DNA of 64,000 bases from an uncultured Bacteroides sp. (GCA_958453305.1 CAUDXH010000005.1:1-64000); one strand, 5' to 3'; shown: positions 1 through 10,201, counted from the first letter of the stretch. Notes: generated by a model from the sequence alone, not told the origin. Translations and numbers: made by a program.

Positions 1-25
1 TTTGTTCGCAGCGAAGATAGGGTTT

Positions 26-2216
26 TCAATTATGAGCCAATTTTTGACTGCTTACCTGCGTATAGTCAAGTACATTGAAAATTATACGAAACGTATTTCG
101 GTTATAAGGTAAACGAATTTCATCTTCTAATCCCAAGATGATATCTTCTTTCTTTTCCTTCATCTGGGAAGTTCCATAACTTCTGAATTCTGTAATTTCA
201 ACCTGCACTCCTTTTCTTGATTGGGTTTCAACCTTTAAAGGATTGAAACAGCACACCCCGTTTTGTGACCCGAAATAAAGATTACCCGTTTCATCTAAAC
301 AAGCCGAACCATCCATAAAATCTCCTAAAGGAATTCCATGCCGCTGGGTATAATTGAAAAAACGTTTTTTCTGTCTGTCCCAACGAGATATGCCTCCATT
401 CGTACTGACCCATATCTCCCCTTGCGCATCTTCAATCACAGCTCTCACATTCTGGTTTTCCAGTCCATGTTTATCAGTATAAACCTCCAGGCTTTCAAAA
501 TGACTCATGTCAGGAAGATAAGAAACCCCATTACGTGTTGCTATCCATACCCCTCCTTTTTTATCCGAAAAGAGTCCGTTAACTGCATTTGAAGCTAATC
601 CGTCAGACGTATCAAGCACATGCAACAGCTCACCTGCCGGTGTCACAATGATTACCCCGTTGCCAAAAGTCCCTAACCAAAGATTACCTTTCAAGTCCTG
701 CCTTATCCCATGTACCATGGGCACCGGCAAGACAGCATTGATTTTTTCTTCCTTTACCACCCTGCCTTCAAAATAAGAGAATAACCCGCTCTGTGCACCA
801 ATCCACATTTTACCATCTACTTCATAAAAGCAACATACATCCACGCCGTCTTCCCCCATATCGAGCCTGGTAACTTCGCCTGTATGCGGATTACATAACA
901 ACACTCCATCACGGTACATTCCAAACCACAACATACCGTTTTTATCTTTTCCTATAACAGAAACATGGGTATTCATCTTCACTTTTCCCATCAACGAAAT
1001 AGTTCTCTGCAGCATTCCTTCCCTGAAAGCCACCACTTCGTTTTCTCCTCCCAGCCATACCAATCCTTCATCATCGATAGCCATCCCCCAAACCTGTTTC
1101 CCGGAGAAAGTACCATCTTTCAAGACCATATAGTCCAAAATCCGAAAAGCATTCTGACCATAACTTAAAACATCAACGCCTCCCCGAAAGTTTCCAATCC
1201 AGATGTTTCCATACGAATCTTGTAAAAAACAACAAGCATTTGGAGAAGAAAGTCCGTCACGCCCGTTAGTAGCCCTGATATTCTGAAAATAAATATCATG
1301 AGGCGATGTAAAAGCATTTTCCTGCATATCCAGTATGCTCACTCCACCCATCATCGTACAAATCCAAATCTTACCATCAGCAGTCTGACCTATATCTGAT
1401 ACTTTATTCGACAATAAAGAATTAGGATTATTTTCCTGATGTCTGACAACGGTAAATTGTTCCTTTTCGTCTGAATATAAAGCTAATCCATTATCTGTTC
1501 CAACCCATATCCTATTTTCCCTATCTATAAAGATCCGCTGTACTGCATTCCCTGGTATAGACAACGGATTATTCTTATCATGACGGAAGTTCTTGCACTG
1601 ATTATCTTTTAAGCGAATAATACTCATTCCTCCTTCTGCATGACCTACATACAGATTACCCTTCCCGTCTTCGCAAGCACACAGAAACCCGTCGGGCAAT
1701 CCTTTAATTTTTTCTGATTCATAAGAAACAAACGACTTTGTATTCAAGTTATAATAATCTATTCCTTTGGTGTTATGCACAATCCAGAGTCCACCGTCAA
1801 AGCCCCTACTTAATGAAATGACTTCGTTGGTCAGCAATCCATTCTCTTTGGTATAACTCTCCAAAAACTGTTGGGTCCGATAATCAAAAATACAAATACC
1901 TTCCCTTTTGGTTCCAATCCATAAAGTATGTTCCGCATTGTTGTCAAGCAATGCCGTCAGTTCATCACTCTTTAAGCCTGAATTAGCAACATTATATGTA
2001 GTTATACTTCTACCCACAAGACGATTCAATCCATATTCCGAAGCAACCCAAATATGTCCCCGTTCATCTTGAATTATATCCGTTACATAATTACTGGTTA
2101 ATCCGTTCGTGACTCCAATTCTTCCGAAAAAAATAATCAGAATGTGCAAACACATTACATTCAAAGCCAAGCAATACTAAAACGAATAACAGAAAAAATC
2201 TTTTTAGGAAATACAT
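26..2216 (-). pseudogene. Hybrid two-component system sensor (HTCS), frameshifted and cut short
   Basis: The main open frame (26-2170) encodes about 14 propeller-blade motifs of the Reg_prop type (for example HIWVAS, LWIGT, RIWVGT, NLWLGT, VWIAT), the number expected for the two seven-bladed propellers of Bacteroides HTCS periplasmic sensors, then the start of a Y_Y_Y domain. The frame has only a TTG start at 2170. A good signal peptide begins at the ATG at 2216 (MYFLKRFFLLFV..., ending near NVFAHS) but lies in another frame; removing one T from the T7 run complementary to 2127-2133 joins them as ...HSDYFFGRIGVTNG. At the far end a TGA at 26-28 closes the frame inside Y_Y_Y, before the membrane segment, histidine kinase, receiver and AraC domains that a whole HTCS carries. 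The gene is divergent from susC and would be its regulator. It may be a decayed gene, a phase-variable one, or carry sequencing errors. The family call is firm; its status is inferred. Confidence 0.75.
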
Positions 2217-2235
2217 AGTTTTTCATTTTTAAAAG

Positions 2236-2243
2236 CAAAAGTA
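2236..2243 (-). promoter_or_regulatory. -7 box of the HTCS gene
   Basis: Read on the minus strand this is TACTTTTG, a match to the Bacteroides -7 consensus TAnnTTTG. It lies 20 bases upstream of the ATG at 2216, which supports that ATG rather than the TTG at 2170 as the original start. No clear -33 TTTG was found. Confidence 0.5.
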
Positions 2244-2411
2244 ATAAAAACTAAAAAAAGAGTCACCGAATCTATTGGTATTTTTAGGATCTGTTTATTT
2301 TCACTGCAATCAAATTTTCAAACATAAATTCCCGGCTCACCAAGAAGATAGAATGACGAAAAAAACGACTTATTTGCTTATTTTTTCATCTAGCTTGATT
2401 ACAGAGTTATA

Positions 2412-2419
2412 TACTTTTG
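2412..2419 (+). promoter_or_regulatory. -7 box of susC
   Basis: TACTTTTG matches TAnnTTTG and lies 30 bases before the susC ATG. The roughly 170 bases between this box and the HTCS -7 box would hold the operator. I see no clear direct repeat there. Confidence 0.5.
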
Positions 2420-2449
2420 CCATCGAAAATCTAATTAACTTGAAAAGCA

Positions 2450-5400
2450 ATGAAAGTAGATTCAGTAAAAAACAACAGAAAAGCATTATTTGCTTTATTG
2501 CTTTGTACAGGATTTATTGCAGCACACCCATTAACTGTAATGGCAAACAATAATGAGGTACAAGCTACTCAGCAACAAAACTTGACAGTGTCAGGTATCG
2601 TAAAAGACAATGCAGGCGAGCCCATCATCGGAGCAAGCATTGCTGTTAAAGGCGGGACTACCGGAACAATTTCGGATATTGACGGTAAGTTCGTATTAAA
2701 TGTTGCTAAAGGAAGTGTTATCGAAGTATCTTTCATCGGCTACAAGACTCAAGAGTTTAAAATTGATTCAGCAAAAGAATTGAACATCATGCTGAAAGAC
2801 GATTCGGAAATGCTCGAAGAAGTTGTTGTTGTCGGATATGGTACGATGCGTAAGAAAGACCTTACCGGTTCGGTAGTACAGATTAACCCAACCAAGATTG
2901 CCGACCAAAATCCAAGTTCTGTACAAGATGTACTACGAGGTACTCCCGGTCTGCAAATCGGTTACGATGCCTCGGCTAAAGGTACCGATGCGTCTATCCA
3001 ATTACGAGGAAAAAACTCTTTAGGAACGAATGCCAGCCCGATGATAGTACTAGACGGTATGCCTTTCTATGGAGAACTTTCCGAAATAAACCCTGATGAC
3101 ATTGCCCAAATCGACGTGTTGAAAGATGCTTCTTCGGCTGCCATTTACGGAGCGAAAGCCGCTGCAGGTGTCATTATCATTTCGACCAAAAAAGGAAAAG
3201 AAGGAAAACCTGTCATTAATGTCAGTGCCAATCTTTCTGTCACCAACAAATCAGATTACCGTGATTACGTTGATGCTGCCGGCTATTTGAAGTTTCATCA
3301 AGACTGGCGCAAGATGTATTATACATACGGACAAGGAGAAGATGGTTTGTATGGCTATTATCAAGCAAAAGATGACAAAGGCAATCCATTGTATCCTCAA
3401 GGTTATTATGATGACCCGAGGCTTATGACAGAGGCTGAACAAAATGCATGGGAAAGCAATTTAGGTACTAGCGGAATAGGATTGGCAGAAGGTGAGTCCC
3501 ACCTCAGCCTATTTGCCCGCCGTTTGGAGTTTAATAACTCCCCGTTAATGATGGAAAACTTCCTAAACGGACGCATGGTTGATTGGAATAACGAAACCTT
3601 CCGAACTGGATTCAATCAAGATTACAATGCTAGCATTTCGGGAGCTACAGAACGTGTAAACTATTACCTTTCATTAGGCTATGTCAACAATGAAGGTGCT
3701 GTACAAGGAAATGAATATAATGCCTTACGCTCTAACATGAAAATCAATGCAAAAATCACCGATTGGTTGGAAATTGGAGCAAACGTTAATTTCCAAGACC
3801 GTTCGGATGGCGACATACAAGTTTCATTGGGAAGCAATTATTGGGACAACAACATGTTACGTAACTCGCCTTACGCCTCTCTGTATAGCGAAGACGGAGA
3901 ACATGGAGAATACGAACAATATCCGATGTCCGGATTGCCAGGCGGAGGATATAACTACTACTTCGACCGTCAATATTATGATTTGGAAAAAGGTTACACA
4001 GTATTAAACACCATCTTCAATGCCAAAATCACCTTGCCAGCAGGTTTTACCTATTCATTCAATATCGCTCCCCGTTACCAATGGTTCTATAACCGCTATT
4101 GGATGTCAGCCGACTTGCCCGACGCTTCAGCGCCAAGCCGTGGTGTGGACCGTGAATGGAGCAAGAACTTTGACTGGAACTTGAATAACACGATTACTTG
4201 GGATAGAACTTTCGGCGACCACCATATTACCGCCACCTTAGTACAAGAAGCCGAAGAACACCGCTATTGGCAAGATAAAGTCAATGCCCGAAACATCACA
4301 CCAAGCGATGCCTTAGGATTCCACTATACAGCGGGAGCTAACAAAAACCAAAGTAGCTTCAGTACCAACGACACCCATTACACGGCAGCTTCTTACTTGG
4401 GTCGTGTATTCTATGGCTTGAAAGATCGCTATATGATAACCGGAACATTCCGCCGGGATGGTTACTCTGGGTTCGGAACCAACAACCCGTGGGGTAACTT
4501 CGGCTCTGTCGGTGCCAGCTGGGTATTTTCGGAAGAAAGCTTTATGTCAAGTACGCGCGACTGGTTAGACATGGGTAAGTTACGTTTGTCTTGGGGTACC
4601 AATGGTAACCGTGAATTTGGTGACGTTTACTCTACATTGGCAAACTTGGCCTTGGCGGGAGGAAACATGGTTTACTATCAGAATGGAAACTCCAACGTAG
4701 TCAACCCGCTTTACATGAGTCGTCTGGCTGCTCCTAACTTGGAATGGGAAAAAACCAAAGCCTGGAACGTCGGTTTAGACCTTTCATTCTTTAACGGACG
4801 ATTGACAGCCAATATGGACTACTATTTCAAGAAGACCACAGACATGATTATGAGCCAGCGTCTGCCAAGTTTCTCCGGTTTCGGTTCGATTATGGCTAAC
4901 TTAGGTGAAGTACAAAACCAAGGTTTCGAAATCGCACTTAGTTCGTTGAATATGCAACGTAAGAACTTTGAATGGAGTACTTCTGTAGGATTTTCTATCA
5001 ACAAGAACAAAATTAACCACATTTACTACGACTACGATGAAAACGGTGTAGAAAAAGATGATACCTCCAACGGATGGTTCATCGGTCAACCTATTGGTAC
5101 CATTTGGTATTACGAAACCGATGGTGTATGGCAAAACAACCCCGAAGACATCAAAGCTGCTGCTTTGGTAGGACAGAAACCGGGTGACCCGAAGGTTATC
5201 AACCATTATACCGAAGACGACCAGATATTAGAAGACGGAACCCGTGTACCGGTTTATAATGACAACGATAAAGTCTATCAAGGCACAACAGCTCCTCCCA
5301 TCTACTGGAATATGCGAAACGACTTCACCATTTGGAAAGACTTTACTTTCTCTTTCTCTCTTTACTCCTATATGGGACACAAGAGCCAGGCAGGTTATTG

Positions 5401-5758
5401 GCTGAATCATGAAAACGGAGGTTCACAAGTTACAAACGGATATAACGTTCCAGCCAGAGAATACTGGACTCCCGAAAACCCGACAAATGACTACTGCCGT
5501 TTGAATGCAGCCGGTCCGAATACTGGTCTGGCAGGAGGCGTAGATAAAGTATATAACCGCAGCTTTGTCCGTTTGGATGACATTACCATTGGCTACACAC
5601 TTCCGAGAAAATGGACACATAAGTTTATGATTGACCGCATCCGTCTGACTGCAACATGCAAGAATGTCTGCACTTTTGACAGTTGGGAATACGGCGACCC
5701 CGAAACAGGCGGACTTGCCACACGTTCCTTTAACTTTGGTATCAACGTAACACTCTAA
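2450..5758 (+). CDS. SusC/RagA-family TonB-dependent outer membrane transporter
   Basis: At 1102 residues this has normal SusC length. It starts with a signal peptide (cleavage near residue 32, after TVMA), followed by a carboxypeptidase-D-like regulatory domain at about 45-118 (VSGIVKDNAGEPIIGASI), the EEVVVVGYGT segment typical of SusC, a plug domain to about 250 (IDVLKDASSAAIYGAKAAAG), and a long beta-barrel ending in the aromatic-rich FNFGINVTL. SusC proteins import oligosaccharides across the outer membrane using TonB energy, with the SusD partner acting as a lid. The partner follows after 3 bases. The substrate cannot be read from the sequence; the kduD/kduI genes downstream suggest a uronate-containing glycan. 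The divergent HTCS is the likely regulator. Confidence 0.95.
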   Translation: MKVDSVKNNRKALFALLLCTGFIAAHPLTVMANNNEVQATQQQNLTVSGIVKDNAGEPIIGASIAVKGGTTGTISDIDGKFVLNVAKGSVIEVSFIGYKTQEFKIDSAKELNIMLKDDSEMLEEVVVVGYGTMRKKDLTGSVVQINPTKIADQNPSSVQDVLRGTPGLQIGYDASAKGTDASIQLRGKNSLGTNASPMIVLDGMPFYGELSEINPDDIAQIDVLKDASSAAIYGAKAAAGVIIISTKKGKEGKPVINVSANLSVTNKSDYRDYVDAAGYLKFHQDWRKMYYTYGQGEDGLYGYYQAKDDKGNPLYPQGYYDDPRLMTEAEQNAWESNLGTSGIGLAEGESHLSLFARRLEFNNSPLMMENFLNGRMVDWNNETFRTGFNQDYNASISGATERVNYYLSLGYVNNEGAVQGNEYNALRSNMKINAKITDWLEIGANVNFQDRSDGDIQVSLGSNYWDNNMLRNSPYASLYSEDGEHGEYEQYPMSGLPGGGYNYYFDRQYYDLEKGYTVLNTIFNAKITLPAGFTYSFNIAPRYQWFYNRYWMSADLPDASAPSRGVDREWSKNFDWNLNNTITWDRTFGDHHITATLVQEAEEHRYWQDKVNARNITPSDALGFHYTAGANKNQSSFSTNDTHYTAASYLGRVFYGLKDRYMITGTFRRDGYSGFGTNNPWGNFGSVGASWVFSEESFMSSTRDWLDMGKLRLSWGTNGNREFGDVYSTLANLALAGGNMVYYQNGNSNVVNPLYMSRLAAPNLEWEKTKAWNVGLDLSFFNGRLTANMDYYFKKTTDMIMSQRLPSFSGFGSIMANLGEVQNQGFEIALSSLNMQRKNFEWSTSVGFSINKNKINHIYYDYDENGVEKDDTSNGWFIGQPIGTIWYYETDGVWQNNPEDIKAAALVGQKPGDPKVINHYTEDDQILEDGTRVPVYNDNDKVYQGTTAPPIYWNMRNDFTIWKDFTFSFSLYSYMGHKSQAGYWLNHENGGSQVTNGYNVPAREYWTPENPTNDYCRLNAAGPNTGLAGGVDKVYNRSFVRLDDITIGYTLPRKWTHKFMIDRIRLTATCKNVCTFDSWEYGDPETGGLATRSFNFGINVTL

Positions 5759-5773
5759 TCAATGAAAGACATT

Positions 5774-7795
5774 ATGAAAACAATCAATACGATATTTACA
5801 AAAGGATGTATGGTGCTGGCTTCGGCTGCCCTGCTCACTACCGGATGTACAGACGATTTTCTGGAACAAGACCCGTTATCATTCTATAATCCGGACAATA
5901 CCTATACCACCGAAGCTGGATTAAAAGCTGCCATAGCCATGTGCGACTATGGTTTGAAAGAAATGCTGATGGACGGGAACGGAAATGTCCTTCCCATGGC
6001 TTCCCTTTACTTCATGACTGATATGGGATTATATGCCAAGACCGATGCAGGCGATATGCAGGATGACTTTGCGAATAAAATTACCCCGACTTCCGGAATG
6101 AAAGGTGGAGGTGACGAAAATGCCATGCAACGTTTTTGGGACCGCACATGGAACAGTGTTACCTTTGCAAACACCATAATTTCTAACGTACCGAAAGTAG
6201 AAGGATTAGACCCTACTTTACGAGATGAGTACTTGGGGCGCGCTTATTTCCATCGTGCATACGCCTACTACCATGGTGTATTGCTCTTCGGAGATATCCC
6301 TCTGATTACAAAACTGATTGAAGCTCCTAAACAAAACTATAAATCAACGAACAAGGAAGCTATCTTCAAAATGCTGGTACACGACCTAGAGTTTGCCGTA
6401 GGACACGTACCTCCTCAGAAAGAAATCGGCTATGTAGGAACCGTTAATCAAGAAGCCTGCATGCAGTTACTTATCAAATGCTATCTAGTTGTCGGAGAAT
6501 ATAAAAAAGCCGAAAGAATGGCTGATGATTTGATTAAAAATCACGGACTGAAACTGATGGAAGTTCCTTTTGGAACCAACGTAACTTCCGGTAATCCGGA
6601 CACATGGCCAATAGAACGCAATGTAATATGGGATTTGCACCGAGGAGTAAACATCACAGATGCTTCGAATACTGAGACCATCATGCCTATCTTAAACTAT
6701 TACTCAGAAGGTTTTATATCCTATGCCCAGATGCGTGCTATGACCGTACATTGGAGCAACGGCATCATTCGTGACCCACACAACTTAGGTTCACCCACTT
6801 ATAACTATGCACGCAACGATAAAAAATACGATGCACAGTTAGATTGGGTTCGGGCTATGGGACGTGGTATCGGATGTTTCCGTACCTCTTATCACTATAA
6901 CCAGACCATCTGGAATTATGATGGAGAAACCGATTGGCAGGATTTGCGCCACAATAACCAAAAAGGTAACTGGATAGAAATGACAGACCTGAAATACAAC
7001 AATCCGGAATCTGATTTCTACGGACAGAACATGATGCTTTATGCACCAAATGACTATTATAATGCAGAAGGAAAACTATTGGTGAAAAAAGGAGACTTAC
7101 TCTGTTCGGACACTATCCGAAGCTGGTTCCCAACTCCTTTATATAAAGTCTATATTCTTGACCAAGCTGCCGAAGAAAATATGGGTGCCAACCAATTTAA
7201 CGGTGCAACAAAAGGGAACAACGTATCTAACGGCAACATGTATCTCTTCCGTTTGGCTGAAACTTACCTACTCCGCGCAGAAGCCAAGTTCTATCAAGGA
7301 AATGCAACAGGGGCAGCATCCGACGTGAACACAGTACGCCGCCGTGCTAACGCCAAAAAGATGTTCGATAAAGTAACTATCGGCGACATTTGCGACGAAC
7401 GTGCCCGCGAACTTTATCTTGAAGAATGGCGACAACCCGAATTGACCCGTATCTCTTGGTGTCTTGCCCGCAGCGGACAACCTGACGAATGGGGAGAAAC
7501 CTATGATTTGACCACTTGGGACAAACAGAATGGCACCGATTTGCAGGGGGGAAGCTATTGGTATAAACGCACCACACGCTATAACATCTTTAACCATGGA
7601 ACAATCATTTCAGGTAAAGAGTTGAACTACCGCGTTGACAAGCACAACCTCTTCTGGCCAGTACCCAATTCTGCTATCACCGCCAATACCGGAGCCCAAC
7701 TTCGTCAAAACTACGGATATGACGGCTACGATGCAACTATACCGATGTGGGAAACTTGGGAAGAAGCTGTTGCCGACGAAGAAACAACTAACTAA
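5774..7795 (+). CDS. SusD/RagB-family outer membrane glycan-binding lipoprotein
   Basis: The protein has about 673 residues from the ATG at 5774; an upstream in-frame ATG at 5762 is also possible. The lipobox LTTGC puts the lipidated cysteine at residue 25. The N-terminal DDFLEQDPLS and the C-terminal FWPVP..(S/N)..T.....QN(Y/P)GY pattern are typical of SusD/RagB. A TPR-like helical core contains R-A-EAKFYQGN. SusD proteins sit on the cell surface, cap the SusC barrel and bind the glycan. It is cotranscribed with susC and followed by a strong terminator at 7821. The protein is longer than SusD itself (551 residues) but within the range of the family. Confidence 0.95.
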   Translation: MKTINTIFTKGCMVLASAALLTTGCTDDFLEQDPLSFYNPDNTYTTEAGLKAAIAMCDYGLKEMLMDGNGNVLPMASLYFMTDMGLYAKTDAGDMQDDFANKITPTSGMKGGGDENAMQRFWDRTWNSVTFANTIISNVPKVEGLDPTLRDEYLGRAYFHRAYAYYHGVLLFGDIPLITKLIEAPKQNYKSTNKEAIFKMLVHDLEFAVGHVPPQKEIGYVGTVNQEACMQLLIKCYLVVGEYKKAERMADDLIKNHGLKLMEVPFGTNVTSGNPDTWPIERNVIWDLHRGVNITDASNTETIMPILNYYSEGFISYAQMRAMTVHWSNGIIRDPHNLGSPTYNYARNDKKYDAQLDWVRAMGRGIGCFRTSYHYNQTIWNYDGETDWQDLRHNNQKGNWIEMTDLKYNNPESDFYGQNMMLYAPNDYYNAEGKLLVKKGDLLCSDTIRSWFPTPLYKVYILDQAAEENMGANQFNGATKGNNVSNGNMYLFRLAETYLLRAEAKFYQGNATGAASDVNTVRRRANAKKMFDKVTIGDICDERARELYLEEWRQPELTRISWCLARSGQPDEWGETYDLTTWDKQNGTDLQGGSYWYKRTTRYNIFNHGTIISGKELNYRVDKHNLFWPVPNSAITANTGAQLRQNYGYDGYDATIPMWETWEEAVADEETTN

Positions 7796-7820
7796 ACCCG
7801 ACAACAAATATTTTAATTCG

Positions 7821-7858
7821 GAACGTCTGATGCTCTAGCATCAGGCGTTCTGCTTTTT
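7821..7858 (+). terminator. Rho-independent terminator after susCD
   Basis: A 14-base near-perfect stem (7821-7834 with 7837-7850, one mismatch) with a very short loop is followed by TGCTTTTTAT. It separates susCD from the kduD unit. Confidence 0.85.
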
Positions 7859-8194
7859 ATAAGTATATACTGATGAAAAAATCATCGGCTATATTAAACA
7901 TAACCTATTATATCACAAGACACATCACCATTAAAACACCTAGGTATTCTTGCCTGAAAGCCGAAGCGTTTATTCTAACTCGCCTTGACGTTTCACGGCA
8001 AACTTGTGAACAAAAATCCACCTTCATTTATACCAAACCGTCTTTCAGCTATGCTCATTAGTGAAAATTGCACGATTTTTATATCCTCATTGCTCATTTT
8101 TATGACCTTGTTTTGCCGATACCTCTCTAACTTTGTAAAATAAGGTAGGGGTGGAAATGCCCTGCTTGCTTAAACATAATCTTAAATAAAAAAT
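7859..8194. other. Intergenic region between susCD terminator and kduD
   Basis: I see no convincing gene in these roughly 335 bases. A short open frame at 7873-8061 lacks any recognisable feature. The stretch 7981-7998 nearly repeats 26229-26246 (16 of 18 bases). The promoter of the downstream unit lies at the right end. Confidence 0.5.
8128..8135 (+). promoter_or_regulatory. -7 box of the kduD unit
   Basis: TAACTTTG matches TAnnTTTG. A TTG at 8108-8110 lies 17 bases upstream as a weak -33 candidate. The box is 60 bases before the kduD ATG, so the kduD to kduI genes probably have their own promoter, separate from susCD. Confidence 0.5.
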
Positions 8195-8989
8195 ATGGTA
8201 AACTTTTCACTTGAAGGCAAGATTGCTCTGGTAACTGGAGCTTCTTACGGAATCGGATTCGCTATTGCCACGGCATTCGCCCAGGCAGGTGCTAAAATTG
8301 TTTTTAATGACATCAAACAGGAACTGGTAGATAAAGGACTGGCAGCATACCGGGAAAAAGGTATCGAAGCTCACGGCTACGTATGTGACGTGACCAACGA
8401 AGATGCTGTGGGAGCAATGGTTGCAAAAATCAAGCAAGAAATAGGTACAATCGATATTCTGGTAAACAATGCGGGAATCATCAAACGTATCCCGATGTGC
8501 GAAATGTCGGCAGCAGAATTCCGTCAAGTAATTGATGTTGACCTGAACGCTCCTTTTATCGTATCAAAAGCCGTAATCCCCGGCATGATTGAAAAAGGTC
8601 ACGGAAAAATCATCAATATCTGTTCGATGATGAGCGAACTGGGACGTGAAACTGTATCGGCATATGCAGCCGCTAAAGGAGGTCTGAAAATGTTGACCCG
8701 CAATATCGCATCAGAATACGGTGAATATAATATCCAATGTAACGGTATCGGTCCTGGTTATATCGCAACTCCCCAGACCGCTCCACTCCGCGAACGCCAA
8801 GCCGACGGTTCACGCCATCCGTTTGATGCCTTTATTGTTGCAAAAACTCCTGCTGCACGCTGGGGAACCCCTGAAGACTTGATGGGTCCAGCCGTATTCT
8901 TGGCTTCAGATGCATCAGACTTCGTAAACGGACACGTGTTATATGTTGACGGCGGTATTCTTGCCTATATTGGCAAACAGCCCAAATAA
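8195..8989 (+). CDS. kduD: KduD-type SDR dehydrogenase (2-deoxy-D-gluconate 3-dehydrogenase / gluconate 5-dehydrogenase family)
   Basis: This 264-residue classical short-chain dehydrogenase has the cofactor motif TGASYGIG at 14-21, NNAG near 90, catalytic Ser144, Tyr157 and Lys161 (YAAAK), and a typical C-terminal VNGHVLYVDGG. It has no signal peptide, so it is cytoplasmic. KduD reduces 3-deoxy-D-glycero-2,5-hexodiulosonate to 2-keto-3-deoxygluconate; close relatives (IdnO) act on gluconate. The presence of kduI three genes downstream favours the KduD role. It is the first gene of a four-gene unit. The exact substrate is inferred from context. Confidence 0.85.
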   Translation: MVNFSLEGKIALVTGASYGIGFAIATAFAQAGAKIVFNDIKQELVDKGLAAYREKGIEAHGYVCDVTNEDAVGAMVAKIKQEIGTIDILVNNAGIIKRIPMCEMSAAEFRQVIDVDLNAPFIVSKAVIPGMIEKGHGKIINICSMMSELGRETVSAYAAAKGGLKMLTRNIASEYGEYNIQCNGIGPGYIATPQTAPLRERQADGSRHPFDAFIVAKTPAARWGTPEDLMGPAVFLASDASDFVNGHVLYVDGGILAYIGKQPK

Positions 8990-9016
8990 AACCACACAGA
9001 CACAATATCACTATAC

Positions 9017-10201
9017 ATGAATCTGATTACAAGAGCTACAAATATCCTGCTGGCTGCATGCGGTTTAGCAGGATGTTCTTCACACCCGGAAATCCACATT
9101 TCGGTTAAGAACTCCATTGACCTGGCACGCGAAAACGAAATAATAGAAATCCCGATGCGAGCCTTGACTCCGCTGAGCCTGCAGCCAAGCGAGCAACTGG
9201 TGGTAATTAATCAGAATAACCAACAAGTAGCCTATCAGCTTACTTACGACAGCCTGCTGATATTCCCTGTTTCTGTTGCGGCAAACGGTGAGTCACACTA
9301 TACGATTTGCACAGGTAACCCTGAGAAAACTCCCGTTATTACATGCGGAAAGCAATATCCGGAACGACTGGATGATTTGGCTTGGGAAAACGATAAGGCT
9401 GCCTACCGTGCCTATGGTTCGGCACTGGAAGAAAAAGGCGAACGAAGTTTCGGTTACGATATCTTTACCAAATCGGTTGCCGAGCCAGTCGTGGAAGAAC
9501 GCTACCGAATGCATCTTGACTCCAAAAATCCACTCTCTTACCATGTGGATCACGGTAACGGGATGGATGTATATAGCGTAGGGGCTACATTGGGAGGAGG
9601 AACTGCCGCCCTTATGCCAGACTCTGCCATTCTTTATCCTTATGCCTACCGCAAACATGAAATACTAGATAATGGTCCACTCCGGTTTACCGTGCGTCTC
9701 ACCTATGCACCGTTCGCAATAGGAAAAGACATCGCTGTCACCGAAACCAGACTGATCAGCCTTGACCAAGGCTCACACCTGAACCGGACAGAAGTAAACT
9801 ATCAGGGATTATCTGAAGCAACTCCAATAGCAGCAGGTATCGTCATTCATCCACAAAACCCTGATGGATACAGCTTCGACCGCGAATCACGCTACATGGC
9901 TTATGCTGACTCTACCGACTGCACTACCTGCGGCAACGGCGTTATTTACGTGGGGACTGTTTTTACATCTGATCCGGAAAACATCACCCTGCAATGGTTC
10001 GCCGAGGAAGAAAAGAAAAAACATTCGGGTGCACTGGGACATCTGCTGGGAGGAGGTATCTACCACCCCGGAAACTGCTATACCTACTATTGGGGAAGCG
10101 GATGGAGCAAGGCAGGAATAAGCAACATGGAGGCATGGGAAACATATCTGAAAAACTATGACCGAAGACTGAAAGCTCCCTTACAAATAACCTTTAACTA
10201 A
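9017..10201 (+). CDS. DUF4861 family lipoprotein
   Basis: The protein has 394 residues with a lipoprotein signal (LLAACGLAGC, lipidated cysteine about residue 20), so it is exported and membrane-anchored. The sequence resembles the DUF4861 family found in Bacteroides near sugar-acid genes: PERLDDLAWENDKAAYRAYG, YHVDHGNGMDVYSVG, LGGGTAAL, LDNGPLRFTVRLTY, and near the C-terminus YYWGSGWSKAG. The many conserved acidic, His and Trp residues suggest a carbohydrate-binding or enzymatic beta-sandwich protein, but no activity is known to me. It lies 27 bases after kduD and 17 before the EIIC gene, so it probably belongs to the same uronate pathway. Confidence 0.8.
   Translation: MNLITRATNILLAACGLAGCSSHPEIHISVKNSIDLARENEIIEIPMRALTPLSLQPSEQLVVINQNNQQVAYQLTYDSLLIFPVSVAANGESHYTICTGNPEKTPVITCGKQYPERLDDLAWENDKAAYRAYGSALEEKGERSFGYDIFTKSVAEPVVEERYRMHLDSKNPLSYHVDHGNGMDVYSVGATLGGGTAALMPDSAILYPYAYRKHEILDNGPLRFTVRLTYAPFAIGKDIAVTETRLISLDQGSHLNRTEVNYQGLSEATPIAAGIVIHPQNPDGYSFDRESRYMAYADSTDCTTCGNGVIYVGTVFTSDPENITLQWFAEEEKKKHSGALGHLLGGGIYHPGNCYTYYWGSGWSKAGISNMEAWETYLKNYDRRLKAPLQITFN

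Noticed and set aside
2275..2553. 92-codon plus-strand frame before and over the susC start
   Set aside because: It overlaps the susC promoter and N-terminus in another frame and shows no protein features.
7873..8061. 62-codon frame beginning MKKSSAILN between susD and kduD
   Set aside because: No signal peptide, no family resemblance, and it includes a dispersed repeat; likely chance.
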